A stretch of DNA of 64,000 nucleotides from JBQTKD01 sp963703165 (GTDB taxonomy: Bacteria > Actinomycetota > Actinomycetes > Sporichthyales > Sporichthyaceae). The DNA is taken from positions 4,092,001 through 4,156,000 of the forward strand of contig OY969798.1 of assembly GCA_963703165.1 (NCBI GenBank), in the 5' to 3' direction. A model generated the notes under the pieces. That model had not been told where the DNA came from and did no database searches. It was given only the letters and a program-made list of their open reading frames with translations. Each line of letters starts with the position of its first letter. Positions within the stretch are counted from its first letter, which is position 1. This document shows positions 16,588 through 26,065 of this stretch, piece by piece. The translations under genes and the position numbers were made by a program.

Positions 16588-17070
16588 GATTGTGGCCTCT
16601 CCGAGCACCTACGGGATCCGTGGAACGGTTCGGGCGAGAGGTCGATGCCCGACACGCGACGTCATCGGCGTGCGGTTCCCCCGGGCGGTCGCGATGCGAC
16701 CGGCTGGTATCCGGCTGAGCCGGCAGATGTGGGTGGGGCCCCCGTCGCTGCCCGACGTGCCAGTCGGTGACGGATCCGCCGGGCAGCGCACGGTGCACGG
16801 ATCCGTGCCGCACAACTTCACGCGGCGGTGCCAACGTACGTGCTTTACGCAGGTCAGATCGCATCGTCAGGCGGGCCGATGCGGTGGTCGTGCTCACTCG
16901 GCCCGTCTGACCGGTGCAACGTCGGCGATGAACTCGCAGGTGTCCTCGCGGGTCGCCCGCGAGCGGACCTGTGGATCGGCTCGCCGGGCACGGTGATTCA
17001 CGTCTCGAATCCCGTGACTCTCGCGCGGGTCTCGACAGCAAATCTGATGGTGCATCAGCCGCATAATGGA
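16588..17070 (-). promoter_or_regulatory. Long leader of the Rpf gene, candidate structured RNA
   Basis: Nearly 500 bases without a gene lie upstream of the Rpf start. Read on the minus strand, the region nearest the gene (16590-16810) is rich in short stems, contains GGGGGAACC near 16675, GGATCCGTCACC near 16770 and a perfect 14-bp palindrome GCACGGATCCGTGC at 16795-16808. Rpf genes in actinobacteria are well known targets of ydaO-type cyclic di-AMP riboswitches, and parts of this region recall that RNA, but I could not fold it convincingly. CTGATG-GTG-CATCAG at 17044-17058 may be an operator. The class assignment is a hypothesis. Confidence 0.35.
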
Positions 17071-17106
17071 GGCGACCGGTGGGCTCGGGAGCGCCCACCG
17101 GTCGCC
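17071..17106 (-). terminator. 14-bp hairpin terminator after the MauE-DsbA fusion gene
   Basis: A perfect 14-bp stem (17071-17084 with 17093-17106) and 8-base loop, starting 18 bases after the stop at 17124. One of the strongest hairpins in the window. Confidence 0.8.
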
Positions 17107-17123
17107 TGCGTTCCGGGTGCGGA

Positions 17124-18347
17124 TCAGCCGGTGAGCGCGGCCTTGAGCTTGGTCGCGTCGAACGTCACCGCTGAGGGCAGTTGCTTTCCGTCGATCACCA
17201 GTGCCGGAGTGCCGGTGTTGCCGTCGCGACTGGCCTGGTCATCGATGCGTCGCGCCCACGGCGCGTAGATCTGGTCGCGCACCGCCTCGACCCACGTCGG
17301 GTCGGTCAGGCCGATGCTCCTGCCGAGCACAACCAGTTCACTCACCGTGTAGCCGCCGGTGTGCTCGGCGGGCTGATTCGCGAACATCGCCGTGCGCAAC
17401 TGCTCGAACTTGCCGACGTCGGCCGCTGCCCCGAGCGCGGCGACGGCGCGGACGCTCTCCGGGCCGAGGAAGCTTCGCATCCGATACTCCACGCGCACCG
17501 TGCCCGCAGCGACAGCGTCGGTCAGGGCACGGCCCGGGCCGTCCTCGAACTGCTTGCAGATCGGGCACTGCGGGTCCTCGTAGACAACGACGGTCCGCGG
17601 CGCGTCGGCCTTGCCGACGAGGATGCCGCCGGCCGCGGTGACGCCGACGGGGATGCGGGTCGGGGCCGCCGGCGCGGTGGCCGCCGCGACCGCGACCGCG
17701 GACGTGGTGCCCAGCAGCAGCGCGACCGCGACCCCGAGAGAGGCGAGCCGCTGGGCCCTGGCGAAGCGGTCCTGGGCGGCGTGCGCGCGGACCGCCGCAG
17801 TGCGGGCCGGCAGCCCGGCGTCGGGCTGCGCGGGTGGACGAGGTCCGGCCGCGAGCCGCGACCGGCCGATCGCGACCACCGCGAGAGCGAGGACAAGCAG
17901 TGCGAGGTCGCGCAGGATCTCCCCGGTGTAGTGCGGGTCGGTCGTGGGCCCGCCGCCGCCGAAGCAGCCGCAGTCGATCTGCAGGCCGCGGGCCGCTGCA
18001 CTGACGATGCCGACGGTGAAGACGGTCAGCAGAAGGGCGGCCACGGCGGCGGAGAACCGCAGCGCGAGGCCGAGGAGCAGGACCGCGGCCAGCACGAGTT
18101 CGAAGGCGGGCAGGCCCCGGCCGACGAGGGTGGCCAGGGACTCGGGCAGCAGGTCGTAGGCCCGGACCGCGCGGACGCTCGCGGCCGGATCCGTGATCTT
18201 GCTGATCCCCGCGACGGCGAACACGCCGCCCAGGATCAGGCGGCCGCCGGTCGCGCTCCAGGCGGACGCGGGGTGCGCCAGGATTCGGCGCAGGGGACCG
18301 GGTCGAGGATCGGAGGTCGTCGGTGCAGGGTGCAGCGCAGTGGTCAT
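17124..18347 (-). CDS. MauE/DoxX-like membrane domain fused to DsbA-like thioredoxin
   Basis: About 407 residues; ATG 18347 is preferred because GGAG stands six bases before it. Residues about 30-165 are a four-helix MauE/DoxX-type membrane domain with the Cys motif DCGCFGGGG (Cys 126 and 128). After a further membrane helix near residue 205, a DsbA-type thioredoxin fold faces outward, with CPIC at residues 261-264 in VVYEDPQCPICKQF and the cis-Pro segment GTPALVIDG. MauE is known for making disulfides in methylamine dehydrogenase. The fusion should pass electrons from the thioredoxin domain to the membrane domain and oxidise exported proteins, a role that VKOR-DsbA fusions fill in other bacteria. 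It is followed by a conserved membrane protein gene upstream in the same direction. Confidence 0.85.
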   Translation of the reverse strand: MTTALHPAPTTSDPRPGPLRRILAHPASAWSATGGRLILGGVFAVAGISKITDPAASVRAVRAYDLLPESLATLVGRGLPAFELVLAAVLLLGLALRFSAAVAALLLTVFTVGIVSAAARGLQIDCGCFGGGGPTTDPHYTGEILRDLALLVLALAVVAIGRSRLAAGPRPPAQPDAGLPARTAAVRAHAAQDRFARAQRLASLGVAVALLLGTTSAVAVAAATAPAAPTRIPVGVTAAGGILVGKADAPRTVVVYEDPQCPICKQFEDGPGRALTDAVAAGTVRVEYRMRSFLGPESVRAVAALGAAADVGKFEQLRTAMFANQPAEHTGGYTVSELVVLGRSIGLTDPTWVEAVRDQIYAPWARRIDDQASRDGNTGTPALVIDGKQLPSAVTFDATKLKAALTG

Positions 18348-18395
18348 CGTGGTCTCCATGAGGTCTGGGGCCCAAGCCCCGAGACGTCGCGGGAC

Positions 18396-19100
18396 CTAGG
18401 TCGTGCCGAACCGAACCGAACGCATGTTCAGCGGGCACGGGGGACCACGGCGGGGACGACGTCGGACCGAGGCGAGACCGGGACGCACGACATGCTCCGG
18501 AGCTTCTGGTGCAACGGTGACGTCGGGGCCGGCAGGAGTGACAATCTGACGCAAGGTCAGCCAGAGCGCGAAAACCCGACGGACGCTCCACGGCCGCAGC
18601 GCCTCGCGTACCAGGGCGAGGGCTGCGGTGAGGGCGTCGAGGCTGCGTCGGCTGCCGTGCACCGCTATGGCCAGCAGCAGACAGCTGAGCATCTGCGCGG
18701 CGAACAGGGCCCACCCGGCCTGGGCGGTGAGGGTTCCCAGCGGTCCCGAGCGGACCTGAGTGCCGGGTGGGCAGCAGGTGAGGCCGGCGGGGGTCAGGCT
18801 CATCGGTCGTCCGGTCATCAGTCCGGCGACGACGTGCGCGCCCAGCTGGGCGAGCGCCAGCACGGCGGCGAGGCTGCGGACCCGGGTGGTCCGGGCTGCC
18901 AAGGGCCAGAGCAGGAGGGCCAGGGCGACGGTCGCTCCCGCGAGGGCGGGCGTCGACGGCGTGACGCCCTCGCTGGTGGCCCGCAAGGACAGGTGGGTGG
19001 TCAGGGCGGCGACGGCGCCCGCAGCGGCCAGCACGGCGCCGGAGCGCCAGGCCGCGGGGTGGTCCGGGCGGGGCCGATGCGCGCGGAGAGAGGTCGGCAC
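18396..19100 (-). CDS. Conserved membrane protein, possible partner of the MauE-DsbA fusion
   Basis: A 234-residue protein from GTG 19100, with an excellent ribosome site (GGGGGGAGG five bases before). About four hydrophobic segments are visible: residues 17-35, 48-68, 75-95 and 120-145, with a Cys pair in LTPAGLTCCPPG in an exported-side loop. The C-terminus is Arg- and Pro-rich and probably cytosolic. It lies 48 bases before the MauE-DsbA fusion in the same direction and is likely co-transcribed. The adjacent Cys pair would suit a disulfide substrate or relay, but this is inference; I do not recognise the family. Confidence 0.65.
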   Translation of the reverse strand: MPTSLRAHRPRPDHPAAWRSGAVLAAAGAVAALTTHLSLRATSEGVTPSTPALAGATVALALLLWPLAARTTRVRSLAAVLALAQLGAHVVAGLMTGRPMSLTPAGLTCCPPGTQVRSGPLGTLTAQAGWALFAAQMLSCLLLAIAVHGSRRSLDALTAALALVREALRPWSVRRVFALWLTLRQIVTPAGPDVTVAPEAPEHVVRPGLASVRRRPRRGPPCPLNMRSVRFGTT

Positions 19101-19362
19101 GGTGACCTCCCCCCGGGCGCATCGTTCGGCGATGCCCGAAGCACGAGGTCGGCCGGTCCGACCTCGGCACTCGAACAGTCGTCCCGGTAGCGCCTTACGT
19201 TCCGACGCTGATCCGTTCGGGTGCAGTACTACGGTGCGCTCGGGTGCTGTGCGCCCGCTGAGGAGCACCTGTCGGAACGGTGGCAGTTCTGCTGGGCGGC
19301 GGAACTGTCGGTGCGCCGACCTAGAGTCCGGCCACGGTTGGTCGACGACACGGGGAGATGTC

Positions 19363-20109
19363 GTGGAGGACAAGCTCGAGAAGATCCGCAAGATCCTGGC
19401 CAAGGCAGAGCACGCCAGTTGCCCACCGCACGAGGCCGAGGCGCTCAACGAGATGGCGGCCACCCTGATCGCGAAGTACGGGGTGGACATGGCGCTGCTC
19501 GCCGAGCGCATGCCCGAGTCGCGGCGGATTGTGGGGGATCGCGTCATCGCCGTCGATGCGCCGTACGCGCGGGACAAGTGCAATCTGCTCGCCTCGGTCG
19601 CGCTCGCGCTGCGCTGCCGGTGTGTGCAGCGGCACCGGTCGGGCCTGACCGATGAACCGGAGTGGAGCCTGCACCTGTTCGGCCATGAGGCCGACCTGGA
19701 CCGGGTGGAGTTGCTGTACACCTCGTTGCTGGTCCAGACGGCGATCGGCCTGGTCCGCGACGCCCGAACGGCGCCGCCGGGGGAGGACTTGAGGGCCTTT
19801 CGGCGCTCCTGGTTGGCGGGGTTCGCACAGGCGGTCGGGTCGCGGCTGCGTGAGGCGGAACTACGCGCCGAACACTCCGCCCAGCACACCGCCGACGCCG
19901 GCGCCGGACGATCGGTCGCTCTGGTGCTGGCGGACCGGACCGCCGAGGTGGACGCCGCGATGAACGAGCGGTACCCGCGGCTGGGGACCGGCAGACGTCG
20001 CCAACTGTCCGGCAGCGGCTTCGGCCGGGGCAGAGCGTCCGGCGCCCAGGCGGATCTCAGCTCGCGCCGCGACCTGCGCGGCACGGCGGGGCGTCAGCTC
20101 GGCGGGTAG
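19363..20109 (+). CDS. DUF2786 domain protein
   Basis: A 248-residue protein from GTG 19363 with GGGGAG five bases upstream. The N-terminal 50 residues (LEKIRKILAKAEHAS, then EAEALNEMAATLIAKYG) match DUF2786, a short helical domain. The remaining region (WSLHLFGHEADLDRVELLYTSLL and SWLAGFAQAVGSRLREAE) matches the domain that usually follows it. DUF2786 proteins are widespread in actinobacteria and phages; the function is not known. The C-terminus is Arg/Gly/Ser-rich and probably disordered. The 262-bp gap to the divergent membrane protein gene probably carries both promoters. Confidence 0.8.
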   Translation: MEDKLEKIRKILAKAEHASCPPHEAEALNEMAATLIAKYGVDMALLAERMPESRRIVGDRVIAVDAPYARDKCNLLASVALALRCRCVQRHRSGLTDEPEWSLHLFGHEADLDRVELLYTSLLVQTAIGLVRDARTAPPGEDLRAFRRSWLAGFAQAVGSRLREAELRAEHSAQHTADAGAGRSVALVLADRTAEVDAAMNERYPRLGTGRRRQLSGSGFGRGRASGAQADLSSRRDLRGTAGRQLGG

Positions 20110-20120
20110 CCTCGGCTGCC

Positions 20121-20735
20121 GTGTACATACCCGCGCACTTCGCCGTCGACGACCCCGACGTGCTGGCTCTGTTGGCAGCAGGACGAGCCGCGGACCTGAT
20201 CACTGCGGGCCTCGACGGCTTCGACGCGACGATGCTGCCGTTCCTGCACGACCCTGAGCGCGGCACGTTGTCCGGTCACGTCGCGCGGAACAACGAGCAC
20301 TGGAAGCGGGCCGACGGGCGGCCGTGCCTGCTGATCCTGCGCGGCCCGGACGCCTACGTCAGTCCCGGTTGGTATGCGTCCAAGGCCGAGCACGGCCGGG
20401 TCGTACCGACCTGGAACTACATGACGGTCCACGTGCACGGCACGGTGACCGTGCACGACGACGTCGTCTGGCTCGAGGACCTCGTGCGTCGCCTGACCGA
20501 CCTGCACGAGTCCGGCCGCGAGACGCCGTGGAGCGTGGACGACGCTCCCGAGAAGTTCGTCGCCGGCCAACTGCGCGCCATCGTCGGCCTCGAGATCCGC
20601 ATCGACCGCATCGAGGCCAAGTTCAAGCTCAGTCAGAACCGCCCGCCCGCCGACGTCGACGGCGTCATCGCCGGCCTACGCGCCGCCGGTGACGACGGGA
20701 GCGCTGACGTGATCGCCACTCACCGTCCGGGCTGA
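20121..20735 (+). CDS. PaiB-like FMN-binding protein
   Basis: A 204-residue protein starting at GTG 20121, eleven bases after the DUF2786 gene. Diagnostic segments: MYIPAHFAVDDPDVLALL at the N-terminus, GTLSGHVARNNEHWKRAD, GPDAYVSPGWYASK and VPTWNYMTVHVHG, all typical of the PaiB family, whose members have a split-barrel flavin-binding fold. PaiB of Bacillus acts as a repressor of sporulation and protease genes; others are probably flavin enzymes. Its 3' end overlaps the convergent molybdopterin oxidoreductase by 60 bases. A redox or detoxification role is as likely as regulation. Confidence 0.85.
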   Translation: MYIPAHFAVDDPDVLALLAAGRAADLITAGLDGFDATMLPFLHDPERGTLSGHVARNNEHWKRADGRPCLLILRGPDAYVSPGWYASKAEHGRVVPTWNYMTVHVHGTVTVHDDVVWLEDLVRRLTDLHESGRETPWSVDDAPEKFVAGQLRAIVGLEIRIDRIEAKFKLSQNRPPADVDGVIAGLRAAGDDGSADVIATHRPG

Positions 20736-22883
20736 GTGGTCGACGGCGACCGGTGCCACCTGGACCGCGATGCCGTTGAGCCACGCCTGGCCGGAGACCA
20801 GGTCGAGGTTGGCCACGTCGTTGGGGGTCAGGTCGTTGTAGCGGCCGCCGCCCGCGCCGGACGCGGTCCGCCATCCTCCGCCGTGACCCCAGTGCTGCGG
20901 GAGGCCGACGGAGCCGGGCATGACCTCGTCGGTCACCAGCGCCTCGACGGTGATCCGGCCCCAGGCGGAGCTGATCTCCACCTCGGACCCGGTCGTGATG
21001 CCGCGGGGGGTCGCGTCGGCGGAGTGGATGCGCAGCTTGCAGGAGCGGCCCTTCATCAGCGCGGGGACGTTGTGCAGCCAGGAGTTCTGCGACTTGGTCT
21101 CCCGCACGGTGAACAGCGACAGCGGGCGTTCGGCATCGCCGGACTGACGAGCCGTCAGCCGGGTCATCTCCGCCGCGAACACCGCGTGCTCGAGTTCGAT
21201 GCGCTTGGACTTCGTCCGCAGGCGTTTGGCGAGGACGCCGGTCGGGGGAGCGTCGGCGAGCTTGATGGCGCCGTTGTGCTTCATCAGCTTCTTGCGGGAG
21301 ATCCCGCGCCGGCGCAGGCCGAACAGGTCGCCGTCCTTGCCGATGCGCAGGAACGCGTCGACGCCGATGTGCGGTGGCAGGCGGATGCCGAGCCTGCCCA
21401 TCAGCTGCGCCCCCGGTGCTGGGGAGGGGACCAGGCCGATGCGCTTGCAGATCTGGTCGAGAATCCACCAGTCGTCGCGCACGCCCTCCGGGGGAGTCAC
21501 CAGCGCAGCGGTCCACTGGGCGTTGGGGACCGCGTTGTGCATCTGGCTGAAGATCGGGAAGCCCTCGCGCTCCAGCAGGAGCTTCGGCGGCAGCACGTAG
21601 TGCGCATGCTGGTTGGTCTCGGTGAGGTACGGGTCCAGCGAGACGAACAGCTCGAGGGCGTCCAGCGCTCGTGCCATCTCGCGGGAGTTCGGTGCGGTCA
21701 TCACCATGTTCGTGCAGGCCCCGACCATCGCCCGCATCGCGCCCTTGCCAGGAGTGAGGATCTCGCGCGGGATGGAAGCCATCGGCGCGGTGCCGATCAC
21801 CTCGGGCAGGCCGTCGACGCGAGTGCGCCAGCGGTCGTAGCCGTTCAGCTTGAACAGCGACGTGAACAGTTCGGCGTCGAGCATCGGCTTGGAGACCACC
21901 ACGCCACCGGGACGATCGAGGTTGCCGGTGACGATGTTCAGGGTGTCGATCAGGTACTTCGTCAGCGTCGAGAACTGTCCGAGCGAGGCACCGCACCGGC
22001 CGTAGATCCCGGCGGCGGGGACCGTCGCGAACGCGCGCGCCAGATCCTCGATCGTGCTGCGCGGGATCCCGGTCTCCACGGCCACCCGGTCCAGGTCGAC
22101 GTCGCGCACCAGTGCCCGAGCGAATTCCAGGCCGTTGACCCGTTCCGCGAGGAACTGACGATCAATCAGGTCCTCGTCGAGGACGACCTTGAGCAGTGCC
22201 GCGACCAGCCACGGGTCCGAGCCCGGACGGATCGGGATGTGGTCGCCCAGTGCGGCGGTCTCGGTGCGGCGGGGGTCGATCACGACGACGCGACCGCCGC
22301 GCTTGGTGATGTCGACGATCTTCTCCCGCACCCGCCCGACGGTCATCATCGAGCCGTGCGAGACGACCGGGTTGGCGCCGAGGATCAACGCGAAGTCCTG
22401 GCGCTCGAAGTCCGGGAACGGGGTGATCAGGTTGTGCCCGTAGAGCAGCTGACCGATCACCCAGTAGTTGTTGATGTCCAGCGACGCGGCTGTGTAGAAG
22501 TGCTTCGTCTTCAGCGCCGACGCCATCCCGAACAGCAGCATGAACGCGCCGTAGTTCCAGCCGGTCGGGTTACCCAGGGCGACGCCGACGGATCCGCGGC
22601 CGTGGGCCTTGGTGATCCGCTTCAGCCGCACGCCGATGTCGTCGAGGGCCTCGTCCCAGGAGACGGGTTCGAACGTGCCGTCCGGACGGCGGCGCATCGG
22701 CTCCCGCAGCCGGTCCGGGTCGGCGAGCACGTCGCCGAACTTGGTCCCCTTCACACACGCGAACCCCGCGGAGTTCGGGTGCGTCGCGTCGGGCCGGATC
22801 TCGATCAGGCGTCCGGCGTCCACCGTGGCCTCCAGGCCACACGCTGCTTCACAGACCCCGCACCAGAACTTGTGATCGCCCAT
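20676..22883 (-). CDS. Molybdopterin-dependent oxidoreductase with N-terminal 4Fe-4S site
   Basis: A 735-residue enzyme of the DMSO reductase/formate dehydrogenase superfamily. Cys 8, 11, 15 and 43 (CGVCEAACG, then GFACVKG) form a C-x2-C-x3-C-x27-C 4Fe-4S site. Then follow SWDEALDDIG, ANPVVSHGSMM, VVVIDPRRTETA, a TGNLDRPGG segment and a C-terminal molybdopterin-dinucleotide-binding barrel (WLHNVPALMKGR and NDLTPNDVANLD). No Tat signal is present, so it is cytosolic. The superfamily uses Cys, Sec, Ser or Asp as metal ligand; I could not fix the ligand here. Electron partners are not adjacent. The substrate is unknown; formate-dehydrogenase-like or polysulfide-type activity are both possible. 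Confidence 0.85.
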   Translation of the reverse strand: MGDHKFWCGVCEAACGLEATVDAGRLIEIRPDATHPNSAGFACVKGTKFGDVLADPDRLREPMRRRPDGTFEPVSWDEALDDIGVRLKRITKAHGRGSVGVALGNPTGWNYGAFMLLFGMASALKTKHFYTAASLDINNYWVIGQLLYGHNLITPFPDFERQDFALILGANPVVSHGSMMTVGRVREKIVDITKRGGRVVVIDPRRTETAALGDHIPIRPGSDPWLVAALLKVVLDEDLIDRQFLAERVNGLEFARALVRDVDLDRVAVETGIPRSTIEDLARAFATVPAAGIYGRCGASLGQFSTLTKYLIDTLNIVTGNLDRPGGVVVSKPMLDAELFTSLFKLNGYDRWRTRVDGLPEVIGTAPMASIPREILTPGKGAMRAMVGACTNMVMTAPNSREMARALDALELFVSLDPYLTETNQHAHYVLPPKLLLEREGFPIFSQMHNAVPNAQWTAALVTPPEGVRDDWWILDQICKRIGLVPSPAPGAQLMGRLGIRLPPHIGVDAFLRIGKDGDLFGLRRRGISRKKLMKHNGAIKLADAPPTGVLAKRLRTKSKRIELEHAVFAAEMTRLTARQSGDAERPLSLFTVRETKSQNSWLHNVPALMKGRSCKLRIHSADATPRGITTGSEVEISSAWGRITVEALVTDEVMPGSVGLPQHWGHGGGWRTASGAGGGRYNDLTPNDVANLDLVSGQAWLNGIAVQVAPVAVDHSARTVSGDHVSAPVVTGGA

Positions 22884-22983
22884 GAAAGGAAGCTAGGGGT
22901 TTGCTGGGTGCTACGTCGATGTCCTGGAACAGCACAATCGGCCGCCCGGCGGTTCGCGGCAGGACATCCACCGACTGAACGAC

Positions 22984-25136
22984 CTACGCCGGCGCGGTGA
23001 CCGGCACGGGACGCTCCATCGGCGAGGGTTCGACGCGCAGGAGCTTGGCCAGCGAGTCCGGCAGGTACCAGTTCCACTTGCCGAACAGGACGACCAGCGA
23101 CGGCACCAGCAACATCCGGACGATGGTGGCGTCGAGCAGGATGCCGACGCCGAGACCGGTGGCCAGGATCTTGATGTCGGTGCCGGGCGAGGATGCCATC
23201 GCGACGAAGGACAGGAACAGGATCAGCGCGGCCGAGGTGACCAGGCGTCCGGTGCGGCCGATGCCTTCGACCAGGGCGGCGTTGGTGTCGCCCATGCGGT
23301 CGTACTCCTCGCGCACCCGGGTCAGGATGAAGACCTCATAGTCCATCGACAGGCCGTAGAGGAACGCGAAGATCATGATCGGGGTCCAGAAGGTGATGGA
23401 CCCGGTCGACTGGGTGCCGAAGATGGCTTCCGAGCCGTGGCCGTGCTGCCAGACGAACGTCATCACGCCGAAGGTCGCGGCCAGCGAGATCAGGTTCAGC
23501 ACCACCGCCTTGAACGCCAGCACAATCGATCGGAAGGCGCGCGTCAGGGCGACGAACGTCAACACCGACAGGACCACCAGGACCAGCGGCAGCTTGCCGT
23601 AGATGCCGTTGTTGTAGTCCTCGAGCACGGCTCCGGCGCCCGCAACCCCGACCACGCCGGGGATGCCTTCGACGGCGTCGCGCACCTCGCCGACCAGATC
23701 GCTGGAATCGGAGTTGACCGCCTCCTCGGTCGGGACGACCTCGACGACACTCTGCGATCCCTTGGCCCAGCCGCTGCGCTCGACAGCGGTGAAGACGAAC
23801 GCGACTCCGTCGATGTCCTTCAGCGCCGCGACGATCGGGTTCGTGTCGCCGGTGGTGAAGACCTCCATCGGGGTGAGCACCCCGCGCGCCACGCCGCCGT
23901 CGACCAGCGTCTGGAAATCCGCGACGATCGGACTGTCCTTCTTCGTGGTCAGCGAATCCGTGTCGGCATTGCCGAGCTTGATGCCGAGCACGGGCGCGGC
24001 CATCACCCCGAGGATGACCAGCGAGGCAATCAGTGCCGTCCACGGGCGACGCACCACGCCGTTCGTCCAGCCGGTCCAGAAGCGGCTGGCGTTGACCTCC
24101 TTGCGGATGCGCGGCCGGTCGATGGCCGGACCGATGGAGGCAAGCAGTGCCGGTGTCAGCGTGATGGTGGCGAGGGTGCTGATCAGCGGGATGAGCATGC
24201 CGCCGATGCCCATCGAGCGCAGGAACGGCACGTTCAGCACGGTGAGTGAGAGCAGACCGATCGCCACCGCGACACCGGAGAAGACGACGGAGTGCCCGGC
24301 CTGCGCGACGGCGATCCGCACGGCTGTCTGGTTGTCCCGGCCATGGTTGCGTTCCTCGCGCCACCGGTTGACCACCAGCAGCGAGTAGTCGATGGCCACG
24401 CCCAGCCCGATCAAAGCGATCAGGAATTGCAGGACGATGCTCATCTCCATCATGTGTGTCAACGGGAGCAGGGCCCCGAAGGTCGCCAGGATCGACACGG
24501 CCGCGATGACCATCGGCAACAGCGCGAGGAAGGAGGCGAACACGAAGATGAGGACCAGCAGTGCACCGACGCCGCCGAGCATCACCTCGAGCAGAACCCC
24601 GTGCCCTCGCCGCCACCGGACTCCTGGTCGGACACCGCCAACTCGAAGTAGCCCGTGCCGCCCACCTTCAGGGCGTTCGGGTCGCTGTTCTGCTCGCCGT
24701 ACTGCTCGACGATCTGGAGCCCGAACGGCAGATCGGTGAACGACTTCGGCATCGGTCCGTAGACCATCGCGAAGGTCGAGCGCCGGTCCTTCGTCACGAA
24801 CGCGTCGTTGTTCGACGTCGTCCAGTCCGCCACCCGCCATTCCGGGTGGTCGGTGCGCAGCGTGTTCCAGAACGCCTCGATGTCCGCGCGTCGCGAGTCG
24901 ACGGTCTGGCCCTCGGGCACCGTCAGCAGTGGCAACGTAGGTCCGTTGTCCGTCTCCCCGAGGGCCTCGTTGATGGCCTTGCTCGTCTCGAACCCGGGCT
25001 GACCGGGGACGGTGAAGTCGGTGGACAGGTTGTTGACCGTCGGACCGGCCGCCATCACCCCACCGACCACGGCCGCCAGCCAGAACAGCACGACCAGAGC
25101 ACGGTGCCGTAGGGCGAACTCTGCGATGCGTTCCAA
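22984..25136 (-). pseudogene. MMPL/RND family lipid transporter, interrupted by a frameshift
   Basis: The N-terminal 170 residues (start ATG 25136, first membrane helix ALVVLFWLAAVVGGVMA, exported domain to EGTG) and the remaining part (VLLEVMLGGVG onward, to 22984) lie in different frames that meet at about 24597-24600. One additional G in the GGGG run would restore a single chain of about 717 residues, the usual length. The membrane parts are intact: AIDYSLLVVNRWREERN and the second-half YGLSMDYEVFILTRVREEYD, which include the Asp-Tyr pairs of the proton relay. MMPL proteins export lipids or siderophores across the membrane. Sequencing error, real inactivation and programmed frameshifting are all possible. 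Confidence 0.8.
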
Positions 25137-25382
25137 CGGAGGACTCCTCGATAGGACGGCCTGCGACGTTGCCGGCCCCTTCGGGCGGGCACAAGACGAT
25201 CATCGTTCCCATGAACGAAGGCAGTCCTAACGCAGGGCAACCGGACGGCGCCAACGGATATCGGACGGCCCGCCGGCGCGGAACTCATCGGTCGGTCGCG
25301 AACTCTCCGAAAATTCCGAAGGTTTTTCGTGTTTTGTGGTGAAATGTCCCCGCCCACAGCCGGGCCGTCGTCGGGAGGTCGG

Positions 25383-26054
25383 ATGGGCCGCAGGACCACG
25401 ACCACTGTCGAGGTGCTGGTGGGCTGTTGCCTGTTGGCGGCGTGCGGGGCCGGAGCAGACCGCACCACCGCGGTGGCTTCGGTGGAGGCCGCACCCCCTG
25501 GCATCGCCGTGCCGTCGCTGCGCGTGGAATCTCTCGCGTCCGCGACGGGTACACGACTGCTGGCTCCGCCCCTGAAGCCTCGCGCGGCGCGCGCCGGCCA
25601 ACCGGCGATACGGAAGCCGGTCGCCGAGCAGTCCGCTCAGGAGCGACTCATCGCGATCTACGCGGCCGTGATCCGCAAGGAACTCGGCAAGCGACAGCAA
25701 CGCGCCTTTGTCTTCGATGCGCCCGCCGGTAAGGGCTTCCGACTCGACGAGACGCGTCCCGGCAAGCGATTCGACGCGGCTGTCCGCGCCGGCCTGCGTA
25801 AGGCGTTGGCCGATCTCGCACCTATCCAGTTCGTCAGCGATACCGACCAGGGGCGTACCGCTGACCGTGTGCGAGCCAAGCGCGGTGGGTTGATCGTGAC
25901 GCTCGGCTCGATCGTCGGGAAGGGCGACCGCGTCGAGGTCACCAGCCAGAATTGGTGCGGGAACACCTGCGGCGGGCGAGTGACGTGGGTCCTCAAGCGC
26001 ACGGCCAAGGGCTGGCGCGTGACCGGAACGACGAGTCCGGTCGCGGCCGCCTGA
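25383..26054 (+). CDS. Lipoprotein of unknown function
   Basis: A 223-residue protein from ATG 25383 with GGGAGG just upstream. The signal sequence ends in the lipobox CLLAAC. After a Pro/Ala-rich linker the C-terminal 130 residues form an alpha-beta domain: ERLIAIYAAVIRKELGK, AFVFDAPAGKGFRLDETRPG, IQFVSDTD, GLIVTLGSIV and a Cys pair in NWCGNTCGGRVTWVL. The end of the domain looks like a beta sheet that would pack as in NTF2-like or similar small lipoproteins. It is divergent from the MMPL transporter and could be functionally linked. An A+T-rich stretch near 25300-25345 probably holds its promoter. Confidence 0.7.
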   Translation: MGRRTTTTVEVLVGCCLLAACGAGADRTTAVASVEAAPPGIAVPSLRVESLASATGTRLLAPPLKPRAARAGQPAIRKPVAEQSAQERLIAIYAAVIRKELGKRQQRAFVFDAPAGKGFRLDETRPGKRFDAAVRAGLRKALADLAPIQFVSDTDQGRTADRVRAKRGGLIVTLGSIVGKGDRVEVTSQNWCGNTCGGRVTWVLKRTAKGWRVTGTTSPVAAA

Positions 26055-26065
26055 GCTTCGCGCCG

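Noticed and set aside
20736..23000. A 754-codon plus-strand frame opposite the molybdopterin enzyme
   Set aside because: The minus strand encodes all cofactor motifs; this frame is its mirror.
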